Assembly (NCBI GenBank): GCA_944390015.1
Contig: CALXOL010000002.1
Span: 62,001 to 126,000, forward strand
DNA length: 64,000 bases
Source: an uncultured Spirochaetaceae bacterium
GTDB taxonomy: Bacteria; Spirochaetota; Spirochaetia; Sphaerochaetales; Sphaerochaetaceae
Reading direction: 5' to 3'
Shown piece after piece: positions 27,250 to 35,216 of this stretch (its first letter is position 1; each line of letters opens with the position of its first letter). The notes below the pieces were generated by a model. The model had not been told where the DNA came from and ran no database searches. It saw only the letters and a list, made by a program, of their open reading frames with translations. A program made the translations under genes and the position numbers.

Positions 27250-30200
27250 ATGTTTCACTCAGTAAATAACAAGGTCGATTTCCCTTCGATGGAGAAGGAG
27301 ATACTGAAATTCTGGAAAGATCACGACATATTCAAAAAGTCGATTGATTCCAGGCCGGAAGACAATGAATACGTGTTTTATGACGGGCCTCCGTTCGCAA
27401 CGGGACTGCCTCATTTCGGACACCTCGTGCCTGGAACAATTAAGGATGCAATTCCTCGCTATCAGACAATGAAGGGAAAGAGGGTTATCCGCCGTTTTGG
27501 ATGGGATTGCCATGGAGTACCAATTGAGAGCATAGTTGAAAACGAGCTGAATATCCACGGACATCAGGCCATCACTGAGTATGGTGTCGATAAATTTAAC
27601 GAGACCTGCCGCTCAAAGGTTCAGATGTATACCAATGAGTGGAGGGAGTATGTCACACGCATGGGGCGCTGGGTCGATTTCGATAACGACTACAAGACAA
27701 TGGATCCTAGCTTCATGGAGAGCGTATGGTGGGTGTTCAAATCACTTTATGACAAGGGTTACATCTATGAGGGATTCAATATCCTTCCATATTCACCGAA
27801 GCTCGAGTGCCCACTTTCCAACATGGAGGTTAATCTTGGCGGTTATAAGGATGTCACGGATCCTGCGGTAACAGTGCGCTTTAAAGTCGATGGGGAGGAG
27901 AATTCCTATTTCCTCGCATGGACGACAACGCCTTGGACGCTCCCTTCAAACCTCGCACTTGCAGTCGGTCCTGAGATTGATTATGTGAAAGTACAGGATG
28001 AAGAGGGTGGTGAGTATTATTACCTGGCTGAAAAGCTTCTTGGAAAGTATTATAAGGACGGCAAGGGCTGTAAGATTGTAAAACATTTGAAAGGCTCTGA
28101 GATGAAGGGTATGACCTATGAGCCCCTTTTCCCGTACTTCGCTGAGCTTAAGAAGCAGGGTGCGTTCATCGTGGTTTGCGGGGACTACGTAACAACTGAG
28201 GATGGATGTGGTATTGTACATACAGCACCTGGTTTCGGTGAGGATGACTATAACGTCTTAAAAGGAACGGGTATCCCGACTGTTTGTCCAATAGACTCTG
28301 CATGCCGTTTTACAGATGAAGTACCAGATTGGAAGGGTGTCTTCGTCAAAGATGCGGATAAGAGCATCATCGAGTGGCTTAAGGCGAATGGAAAGCTCGT
28401 AAAGAGGGAGAACTACCTTCACTCATATCCGTTCTGCTGGAGGACTCACAGTCCTTTGATTTACCGTGCCATGAGCTGCTGGTTCGTAGATGTCCAGAAG
28501 ATAAAAAAGCACATGCTGGAGGCGAATGAGGAGATTACATGGGTTCCTGAGCATATCAAGCACGGAAGATTTGGTAAATGGCTTGAAGGAGCAAAGGACT
28601 GGGCTATAAGCCGTAACCGATTCTGGGGCAATCCTATCCCTATCTGGAAATGCGATGGTTCGGACTATATCGAGGTAATTGGAAGCCGTGCAGAACTTGA
28701 GAAAAAGTGTGGAAAGAAGGTTGAAGACCTTCACAAACACTATGTAGATAACCTCACATGGCCAAGCCCCGATGGAAAGGGGACGATGAGAAGGATTCCT
28801 GATGTTCTTGACTGTTGGTTCGAGTCGGGAAGCATGCCATATGCACAGCAGCATTATCCATTTGAGAACGAGGAGAGATTCAAGAGGATTTTCCCTGCGA
28901 ACTTCATCAATGAAGGGCTCGACCAGACGAGGGGATGGTTCTATTCCCTTACCGTTCTTGCTGCCGCTCTCTTTGAAAAACCGGCGTTCTATAACTGTAT
29001 CGTATCTGGTATCGTTCTTGCCTCCGATGGAAGGAAGATGAGCAAGAGCGAGCATAATTACACAGATCCGATGGAGCTTGTAAACCAGTATGGTGCGGAT
29101 GCACTCCGTTTCGCACTCGTGGACTCATGTCTTGTCAAGGCTGAGGATCTCAAGTTCAGTGATGACATGGTCAAGGATGTGTTAAAGAATCTTCTTATTC
29201 CACTCTGGAACGCTTATTCCTTCTTTGTCACATATGCGAATATCGATGGTTATGAGCCGGGAAAGACAGAGTACAAGGATTTGAAGAATCCTCTTGATAG
29301 ATGGATTATAAGTGCTACGAACCGTCTTATCCATGATGTTGAGCATTCATTCGATACATACGATGTACAGGGAGCATGTAATGCAATAGTCTCATTTGTA
29401 GACGACCTGAATAACTGGTACATTAGAAGGAGCAGGAGAAGATTCTGGCGCAGTGAGAACGATTCTGATAAGAAAGCGGCATACGATACGCTATATAAGG
29501 TATTGCTGACTGTTATGGAGGTCGCATGTCCACTCATTCCGTTTGTTACCGAGGAAGTATATCAGAATCTCAGAACTCCAGATATGCCAGAATCGATACA
29601 TCTCTCATACTGGCCTGAGTATAGAAGCGATGAACGCGATGAGGCGTTAGAGAGGGAGATGAGCCTTGTAATGCAGACCATTACGATGGGAAGAGCATTG
29701 AGGAGCAGTTCTAATCTTAAGATCCGTCAGCCTCTTTCATCTTTCTTCATCGTTGACAGGAATGCGGAAGAAAGAGAGATTCTTGAGAAGAATGTTGATA
29801 TCATCAAGGAAGAACTCAACGTCAAGGATGTTCATATCGAAAGCGATGAGTCTGAGCTTGTTTCTTACTCTGCAAAGGCGAATTTCAAAGCACTCGGTTC
29901 AAGGCTCGGCAAGAACATGAAGGAAGTCGCTGCCATCATCCAGGGTTTTACAAGCGATGAGATATCCTCCATCCTCGATGGAAATGCGAAAACCGTCTCA
30001 TATTCTGCTGGTAGCATCGACATCACGAGTGATGATCTAGCTGTGAACAGAAGTGAGAAGGAGAACGTGAAAGTCCTCAATGAAGGTAACATAACCGTCG
30101 GTTATGATACTAATGTTACAGAGTCTCTTCTGCTTGAAGGAATCGCACGTGATATCGTCCGCTTCATTCAGTCTGAGAGAAAAGAGCAGGGCTTCGAAGT

Positions 30201-30378
30201 CTCTGATCATATCCGCACATTGATAAAAGGTGAGGGAAGAATTGACGATGCCGTTAATGCGTTCTCTTCATATATCGCCAGTGAAACGCTCTCAGATGAG
30301 CTTAAAATCGAGGACAATGACGGAAAGAGCGGAGAGATTGCGGATGCTCAGGTCAAAGTGAAGATAGAGAAGGTATGA
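27250..30378 (+). CDS. ileS: isoleucyl-tRNA synthetase, eukaryote-like (IleS2) type
   Basis: 1042 residues from the ATG at 27250, chosen because AGGAG lies 8 nt upstream; a longer ATG at 27199 has no ribosome site. The HIGH motif reads HFGH (55-58) in the context FATGLPHFGHLV, and KMSKS is near 596-600. The length and the GLPHFGH context match the eukaryote-like class, which is generally insensitive to mupirocin. It charges tRNA-Ile and edits valine through the CP1 domain. It starts ileS-lipoprotein-fmdB-trpS, and the next gene overlaps it by 4 bp. Confidence 0.95.
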   Translation: MFHSVNNKVDFPSMEKEILKFWKDHDIFKKSIDSRPEDNEYVFYDGPPFATGLPHFGHLVPGTIKDAIPRYQTMKGKRVIRRFGWDCHGVPIESIVENELNIHGHQAITEYGVDKFNETCRSKVQMYTNEWREYVTRMGRWVDFDNDYKTMDPSFMESVWWVFKSLYDKGYIYEGFNILPYSPKLECPLSNMEVNLGGYKDVTDPAVTVRFKVDGEENSYFLAWTTTPWTLPSNLALAVGPEIDYVKVQDEEGGEYYYLAEKLLGKYYKDGKGCKIVKHLKGSEMKGMTYEPLFPYFAELKKQGAFIVVCGDYVTTEDGCGIVHTAPGFGEDDYNVLKGTGIPTVCPIDSACRFTDEVPDWKGVFVKDADKSIIEWLKANGKLVKRENYLHSYPFCWRTHSPLIYRAMSCWFVDVQKIKKHMLEANEEITWVPEHIKHGRFGKWLEGAKDWAISRNRFWGNPIPIWKCDGSDYIEVIGSRAELEKKCGKKVEDLHKHYVDNLTWPSPDGKGTMRRIPDVLDCWFESGSMPYAQQHYPFENEERFKRIFPANFINEGLDQTRGWFYSLTVLAAALFEKPAFYNCIVSGIVLASDGRKMSKSEHNYTDPMELVNQYGADALRFALVDSCLVKAEDLKFSDDMVKDVLKNLLIPLWNAYSFFVTYANIDGYEPGKTEYKDLKNPLDRWIISATNRLIHDVEHSFDTYDVQGACNAIVSFVDDLNNWYIRRSRRRFWRSENDSDKKAAYDTLYKVLLTVMEVACPLIPFVTEEVYQNLRTPDMPESIHLSYWPEYRSDERDEALEREMSLVMQTITMGRALRSSSNLKIRQPLSSFFIVDRNAEEREILEKNVDIIKEELNVKDVHIESDESELVSYSAKANFKALGSRLGKNMKEVAAIIQGFTSDEISSILDGNAKTVSYSAGSIDITSDDLAVNRSEKENVKVLNEGNITVGYDTNVTESLLLEGIARDIVRFIQSERKEQGFEVSDHIRTLIKGEGRIDDAVNAFSSYIASETLSDELKIEDNDGKSGEIADAQVKVKIEKV

Positions 30379-31247
30379 GAAGAGAGTTAGCCGTTATCGC
30401 ACTATTATCGGTTATACTATCGAGCTGTGTACATCATTCTCCATTTGTTAAGGAGTATTACTTCCAGGCAATGGGGGATGATGGTGAGCTCGTAATGACG
30501 ATGGATGCCACTTCTTTAAAAGAGAGTACTCTCAGTATTCCAGAAAATGCAATTCTCGATAAAAGTGACAGGATAAGCGTCGCCATGAGTCCAGAGGAAA
30601 GTACTCTCTATCCTCTGCCGCTATCAGAGTGGACGATTTACGGTGCAGCGGAAGGGAACTTCGGAACCATCCTTGTTCCTGCCGCCATCTCCCATATCGA
30701 TGGCTTCGAGGTTCTTCGTTCCGAAGGATCAAGGTATTACTCCAATGGATTCGTTTCCGTAGGAGTCCCAGAGACCGGAATACTTCTCTTTTCAACGGGA
30801 GATTATCTTGAGGCAAAGAGGAAGACTCTTGATGAGCGATCTATCTTAATTCCATTTGAGATGGCAGATGCGATGGCTGATAATCTGTTTTCAATCTATG
30901 TCTCGAAACCTGAGACTATGATTGATCTTGGTTTTGAGATTCCATATGCGGTTCTCAGCGGTATGGAATATGCACTTATCACAATTGATGAGAAGAGTGG
31001 GGACTTCTTCCTATCTGCTACAGTGGCCTTCTCAAGTGAGCGTAACGCCCAGACTTTTACAACGATAATGAGAAACATGGTCGTGCAGAAGATAAGGAGA
31101 GAGGGTGGAAAACTGGATTTCAAAGCTCTTTCAAATCTGATAGTGCAAAACGGTTCTCTTTCCTTGATAAACGGGATGGAGATTACAGAAAGTGAGGTTG
31201 ATTCTTATCTGGAAAGGGCTTTGTCCCTTTCAGGAGGTTTGGTTTAA
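30375..31247 (+). CDS. predicted lipoprotein of unknown function
   Basis: 290 residues with a lipoprotein signal peptide. A hydrophobic core ends in the lipobox LSSC at residues 15-18, followed by VHHSPF. The rest is soluble and periplasmic, without a domain I recognise. The start overlaps ileS by 4 bp (ATGA) and the gene ends 1 nt before fmdB, so it is translated with ileS and trpS. Repeated short strand-helix stretches suggest a folded alpha/beta protein. No function is proposed. Confidence 0.85.
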   Translation: MRRELAVIALLSVILSSCVHHSPFVKEYYFQAMGDDGELVMTMDATSLKESTLSIPENAILDKSDRISVAMSPEESTLYPLPLSEWTIYGAAEGNFGTILVPAAISHIDGFEVLRSEGSRYYSNGFVSVGVPETGILLFSTGDYLEAKRKTLDERSILIPFEMADAMADNLFSIYVSKPETMIDLGFEIPYAVLSGMEYALITIDEKSGDFFLSATVAFSSERNAQTFTTIMRNMVVQKIRREGGKLDFKALSNLIVQNGSLSLINGMEITESEVDSYLERALSLSGGLV

Positions 31248-31248
31248 A

Positions 31249-31446
31249 ATGCCGTATTATGATTACGTTTGTACGAAATGCGGAAAACATTTTGAGGATT
31301 ATAAGAGTTACGAGGAGGCTGATGACCCTGAGCTGTGTCCTGAGTGTAAGGCTCAGGCAAGAAGGGTTTTTGAGGCTCCAGAGGTATTATTCCATGGAAG
31401 TGGTTTCTATGTGACTGACCATAAGAAAGGCTCGGAGGCAAAATAA
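31249..31446 (+). CDS. FmdB-family zinc-ribbon protein
   Basis: 65 residues from the ATG at 31249, preceded by AGGAGG 11 nt upstream. The FmdB hallmark is MPYYDYVCTKCGKHFE with a second CPEC pair, giving a four-cysteine zinc ribbon, then FHGSGFYVTD, also typical. FmdB proteins are small putative regulators of unclear role. The gene overlaps trpS by one base (TAATG). Confidence 0.88.
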   Translation: MPYYDYVCTKCGKHFEDYKSYEEADDPELCPECKAQARRVFEAPEVLFHGSGFYVTDHKKGSEAK

Positions 31447-32429
31447 TGAAGAAAAGAATTCTCACAGGGGACAGGCCTACAGGGCGTCTTCATCTGGGAC
31501 ATTATGTAGGATCGCTAAAAAGCAGGGTGGAGCTCCAAGACGAGTTCGAGGAGTTCATATTGATTGCCGATGTCCAGGCTCTGACCACTCATTTCGAGCA
31601 CCCGGAGCTTATTCACGACTCGATATATCAGGTTGCAATTGATAACCTATCTGTAGGGCTTGATCCAGAGAAGACTACTATCATACAGCAGTCCATGATT
31701 CCATCAATTGCCGAGCTGACCATGTTCTACAGCATGCTTGTGACTGTTAATCAGCTATCACATAACCCAACAATCAAGACGGAGGCGAAGAATTACGGCT
31801 ACAAGGAGATGACATACGGCTTTTTAGGCTATCCAGTCTCACAGAGCGCGGACATAACATTCTGTAACGCACATCTTGTTCCCGTAGGAGAGGATCAGAT
31901 TCCTCATATCGAGATGACCAGAAAGATTGTGAGAAAATTCAACGACCTCTATCATACTGAGATTGTGGAACCGGAATATAAGCTCTCATCCGTCGGCAGA
32001 CTTTGCGGAATAGATGGCAATGCGAAGATGGGAAAGAGCCTTGGAAATGCAATCTATCTCTCAGACAGCCCTGAGGAGATTGTAAGAAAGGTGAAGAGCG
32101 GAGTGACTGATACTAACAGGATCAGCGTGAAGATTCCAGGCAACCCCGATGTCTGTACGATTTATAAATACCATCAGGCATTCAATGCGGAAGAGTGTCC
32201 AAACATTACAAGCATGTGTAAGAATGCCCAAATCGGATGTGTGGCATGTAAGAAGCTTCTTGCAGAAAAACTCAATAGCATTCTGGAGCCAATCAGGGAA
32301 AAGAGGGCGTATTATGAAAGCCATATCGACGAGGTCAAACAGATTGTAAGCGAAGGCACTAAGAAGGCCAATGCGATAGGAAATGAGAACATCGCAAAAA
32401 TCAAGGAGAAGATGCACGTTGTGATGTGA
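31446..32429 (+). CDS. trpS: tryptophanyl-tRNA synthetase
   Basis: 327 residues. Class I motifs: HIGH as RLHLGHYVGSL at the N-terminus and KMSKS as KMGKSLGN in the second half. The tryptophan-site segment VPVGEDQIPHIEMTRKI is present. A cysteine cluster near the C-terminus (CPNITSMCKNAQIGCVACKK) resembles the metal-binding insert of a TrpS subgroup. It charges tRNA-Trp. It ends the ileS operon at the terminator 32436-32458. Confidence 0.95.
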   Translation: MKKRILTGDRPTGRLHLGHYVGSLKSRVELQDEFEEFILIADVQALTTHFEHPELIHDSIYQVAIDNLSVGLDPEKTTIIQQSMIPSIAELTMFYSMLVTVNQLSHNPTIKTEAKNYGYKEMTYGFLGYPVSQSADITFCNAHLVPVGEDQIPHIEMTRKIVRKFNDLYHTEIVEPEYKLSSVGRLCGIDGNAKMGKSLGNAIYLSDSPEEIVRKVKSGVTDTNRISVKIPGNPDVCTIYKYHQAFNAEECPNITSMCKNAQIGCVACKKLLAEKLNSILEPIREKRAYYESHIDEVKQIVSEGTKKANAIGNENIAKIKEKMHVVM

Positions 32430-32435
32430 CATATG

Positions 32436-32458
32436 ACCGCTCAGAGATGAGCGGTTTT
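32436..32458 (+). terminator. terminator of the ileS-trpS operon
   Basis: ACCGCTC-AGAGAT-GAGCGGT stem followed by TTTT, 7 nt after the trpS stop. Confidence 0.75.
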
Positions 32459-33433
32459 CTATTCTTTCTTCCTGCTCTCTTTCAAAATCTCTCCTATGGC
32501 ACCAAGGGATGCAAGGGTCTTTTCAGTCTCGTATGGCATGAATATGGTCTTCGTATCCTTTCCTGAGAAGATGTCTTTCATCGCATCTATGTATCTGATT
32601 GCCCTTAAATATTCATAGTACTCTTCATTTGAACCGAATACTTCCTTTATCTTCTCAAGTGCCGCAGCCTCCGCCTCTGCTCTGAGTTTTCTTGCTTCCG
32701 CTTCTCCTTCAGCTCTCAAAATCGAGGCCTGTTTATCGCCTTCCGCTTTATTGATCTCCGAAGTCTTGAAACCTTCCGCTTCGAGTATTTTTGCTTTCTT
32801 CTCTCCCTCTGCTATCGATACCATGGCCCTTTGGTCCCGTTCTGCCGACATCTGTTTTTCCATCTGATTTCTTATTGATTCAGGCACATCGATATCCTTC
32901 ACTTCGACTCTGTTAACTTTCACACCCCATTTATCCGTCGCCTCATCAAGAATAAGGCACAGCTCTTTATTGATGTCATCTCTCGAGGTCAGGCACTCAT
33001 CGAGTGTGAGCTTTCCTATGACATTTCTCAGCGTCGTCTGCGTGAGCATCTCTATTGCTTTCGTGAGGTTCGCAACTTCATAGCATGCATCGGCTGCGTT
33101 ATTAATCTGGAAATAGAGTAGGGCATCAATGGAGATCGTAACATTATCCTTTGTTATGACTCCCTGCTTGGGATAGTCATATACCTGTTCTCTGAGGTCT
33201 ATCCAATGGGTAGTTCTTTTTCTGTTGTTTTTTGCATCCTGGCTTGGCATGTCCCAGCTTACGACCCTTGGCCTATCAAAAAACGGTATTATGATGTTTA
33301 TGCCGCTTTCAAGCGTTCTCCTGTACTTACCCAGTCTCTCGATGACCATGGTCATGCCCTGAGGGACTATTCTTATTCCTGCAAGCAGGAAAACTAAGAC
33401 TACGATAATTAATACGATAATAGCTGTTAGCAT
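32459..33433 (-). CDS. SPFH/stomatin-like membrane protein (QmcA type)
   Basis: 324 residues. One N-terminal membrane anchor (about 3-24) is followed by the SPFH domain with VPQGMTMVIERLGKYRRTLESGI and YFQINNAADACYEV. A helical, Ala/Glu-rich flotillin-like coiled coil (about 210-275) comes last. Such proteins form large oligomers on membranes and scaffold proteases, including FtsH in E. coli. Its start overlaps the NfeD gene by 7 bp, the classic NfeD-stomatin pair. Confidence 0.92.
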   Translation of the reverse strand: MLTAIIVLIIVVLVFLLAGIRIVPQGMTMVIERLGKYRRTLESGINIIIPFFDRPRVVSWDMPSQDAKNNRKRTTHWIDLREQVYDYPKQGVITKDNVTISIDALLYFQINNAADACYEVANLTKAIEMLTQTTLRNVIGKLTLDECLTSRDDINKELCLILDEATDKWGVKVNRVEVKDIDVPESIRNQMEKQMSAERDQRAMVSIAEGEKKAKILEAEGFKTSEINKAEGDKQASILRAEGEAEARKLRAEAEAAALEKIKEVFGSNEEYYEYLRAIRYIDAMKDIFSGKDTKTIFMPYETEKTLASLGAIGEILKESRKKE

Positions 33434-33855
33434 TCTCTCTCCTCCTTATTCAGCCTATTAACATGAAGCACAGCCCCTCCGACAGATTCCACAACGGCTT
33501 TTTCTCCTGCCTTAATTTCATCATCAGAAGCGATTGCCCACTCAACTCCAGATAGCGTTCCTCTTCCTTTCTCAGGGGGAATGACGTCTTTTGTTATCGT
33601 AACTGTCTTTCCTATTATCTTATCCAGGTGCGAATATCCTGTTTTCTTATACAGGAAAGGCCTTAAAAAGAATGCGAATGCAAGAAGAAATGCCAGTGCG
33701 AAAACCATCTGCAATATCAGAGATGGAGTAAAGAGTGCTGCCAGGCATCCTCCAAGGCATGCTGCGCTTATTGTAAGCATGTAGAATCCCGGTATTGCTA
33801 TCTCCAGAATGGTAGCAACAGCACCGGCTATGAACCAAATGAGCCAGATGTCCAT
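33427..33855 (-). CDS. NfeD-family membrane protein
   Basis: 142 residues, the short NfeD form. Three or four membrane helices occupy about residues 3-70. A soluble OB-fold domain (about 80-140) has IGKTVTITKDV and the Gly-rich KGRGTLSGVEWAI. NfeD partners with stomatin-like proteins in membrane quality control. It is followed by the SPFH gene with a 7-bp overlap and lacks the protease half of long NfeD proteins. Confidence 0.9.
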   Translation of the reverse strand: MDIWLIWFIAGAVATILEIAIPGFYMLTISAACLGGCLAALFTPSLILQMVFALAFLLAFAFFLRPFLYKKTGYSHLDKIIGKTVTITKDVIPPEKGRGTLSGVEWAIASDDEIKAGEKAVVESVGGAVLHVNRLNKEEREC

Positions 33856-33903
33856 TTTACTCCTCCTTAATTAAAGTTTAGCATGATGGATTAACATTTT
33901 TCA

Positions 33904-33941
33904 GGAAAAAAGAAAAATCCAGAAGTACTGCCTCCTGGATT
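33904..33941 (-). terminator. terminator of the activase/COG3581 operon
   Basis: On the minus strand AATCCAG / CTGGATT surrounds an 11-nt loop and runs into a T-rich tract. Confidence 0.6.
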
Positions 33942-33959
33942 AGATTACTATTTGAAATT

Positions 33960-35216
33960 TTATTTTTCTTTTTCGTTCTCAAGATTCTCCCTTGCTATCG
34001 AGAGCATCAGCTTGATTCTATTCTCCTGATTGACCTTTGTCGCAGATGGATCGTAGTCAATCGGGACTATATTTGACTGAGGATATCTCTCCTTGATAGG
34101 GCGGATCATGCCTTTTCCGCAGATGTGGTTCGGCAGGCATCCGAAAGGCTGGGTGCATACGATGTTGCCATAGCCTTTTTCCACCAGTTCGACCATCTCC
34201 GCAGTCAGAAGCCATCCTTCTCCCATCTTGCAACCGGGACTAATAATGCTCTTGCCGTACTCTTCAAGCTCTTTGAACGTGGCTGGGCGATGGAAGATTT
34301 CATGGCGCTCTATTGCTTCTATCATCCAGCGCTCAAATTTCTCAAGATATGGCATTGCGATGTTCTTTATCAGGAAACTGTACTTCTTCCTTCCTCCATA
34401 GAACTCTGCATCGTGGATACCATTTGTAAAGCCGTAGAACACGAAGCCGAGCATCGGAGGGAGCATTACCTCGCAGTCCTGGCTTTCAAGGAAATCCTTG
34501 AGATTATTGTTCCCGAGCCTGGAATACTTCATGTAGATTTCTCCGACAACTCCTACTTTTACCTTCGCAATCCTATTTTGCTTTATAGATGCAAAGTCAT
34601 CGCTTATTTTATTCAGATTATCCCTCATGTGGCGACCGAAATAACCGCTGTTCTTCGCATATCTTTTTCCAAGCTCATCAGTCCATTTCTTAACAAGGCG
34701 ATCCGTATCTCCCTTATTGACCTCATAAGGCCTTGTCTGGTTTGAAACCATCATCAGCATGTCGCCGTAGATGAGTGCGGTGAATGCCTGGAGAATCATA
34801 ACCTTTGTAATCTTAAGTCCCGGGTTGGAATTCATTCCCTGAAGATTGAATGATATTACAGGGATATTCTCAAGGCCGGCTCTCTTTAGCGCCTTAAGAA
34901 GGAGGAAATAGTAGTTTGATGCACGGCATCCTCCTCCCGTCTGGCTGATTGCAAGTGCACATCTGTCTTTATCTACAAGACCTCTTTTTATCGCATCAAG
35001 CATCTGTCCTATGACAAGAAGACACGGATAGCACATATCGTTATGGACGTACTTCAGCCCCTCTTCGATTAAAGTAGGGTCGTTGTTTTCAAGCAGCAGG
35101 ACTTTATAATCATAGTTGTCGAAAATCCTTTTGATTATATCGAAATGTATCTCCGACATGTTAGGGATGACTATCGTCCAACCGTCTCTTTTCATTTCTT
35201 TTGTAAACTGAGGCAT
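33960..35216 (-). CDS. COG3581-type 2-hydroxyacyl-CoA dehydratase-like protein
   Basis: 418 residues, related to the Fe-S subunits of 2-hydroxyacyl-CoA dehydratases (HgdB-like, COG3581). Probable cluster ligands are conserved cysteines: Cys62 and Cys65 in NDMCYPC, Cys97 in GGGCRASNY, then SPGCKMGEGW and CTQPFGCLPNHICGKG near the C-terminus. It starts on the last base of the preceding activase gene. In many clostridia and some spirochaetes these parts form one long protein, so the gene is split here. The partner should feed it low-potential electrons by ATP hydrolysis. The substrate is unknown. Confidence 0.85.
   Translation of the reverse strand: MPQFTKEMKRDGWTIVIPNMSEIHFDIIKRIFDNYDYKVLLLENNDPTLIEEGLKYVHNDMCYPCLLVIGQMLDAIKRGLVDKDRCALAISQTGGGCRASNYYFLLLKALKRAGLENIPVISFNLQGMNSNPGLKITKVMILQAFTALIYGDMLMMVSNQTRPYEVNKGDTDRLVKKWTDELGKRYAKNSGYFGRHMRDNLNKISDDFASIKQNRIAKVKVGVVGEIYMKYSRLGNNNLKDFLESQDCEVMLPPMLGFVFYGFTNGIHDAEFYGGRKKYSFLIKNIAMPYLEKFERWMIEAIERHEIFHRPATFKELEEYGKSIISPGCKMGEGWLLTAEMVELVEKGYGNIVCTQPFGCLPNHICGKGMIRPIKERYPQSNIVPIDYDPSATKVNQENRIKLMLSIARENLENEKEK

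Noticed and set aside
28423-29055. 210-residue minus-strand frame inside ileS
   Set aside because: Antisense shadow of the KMSKS region of ileS; no recognised domain.
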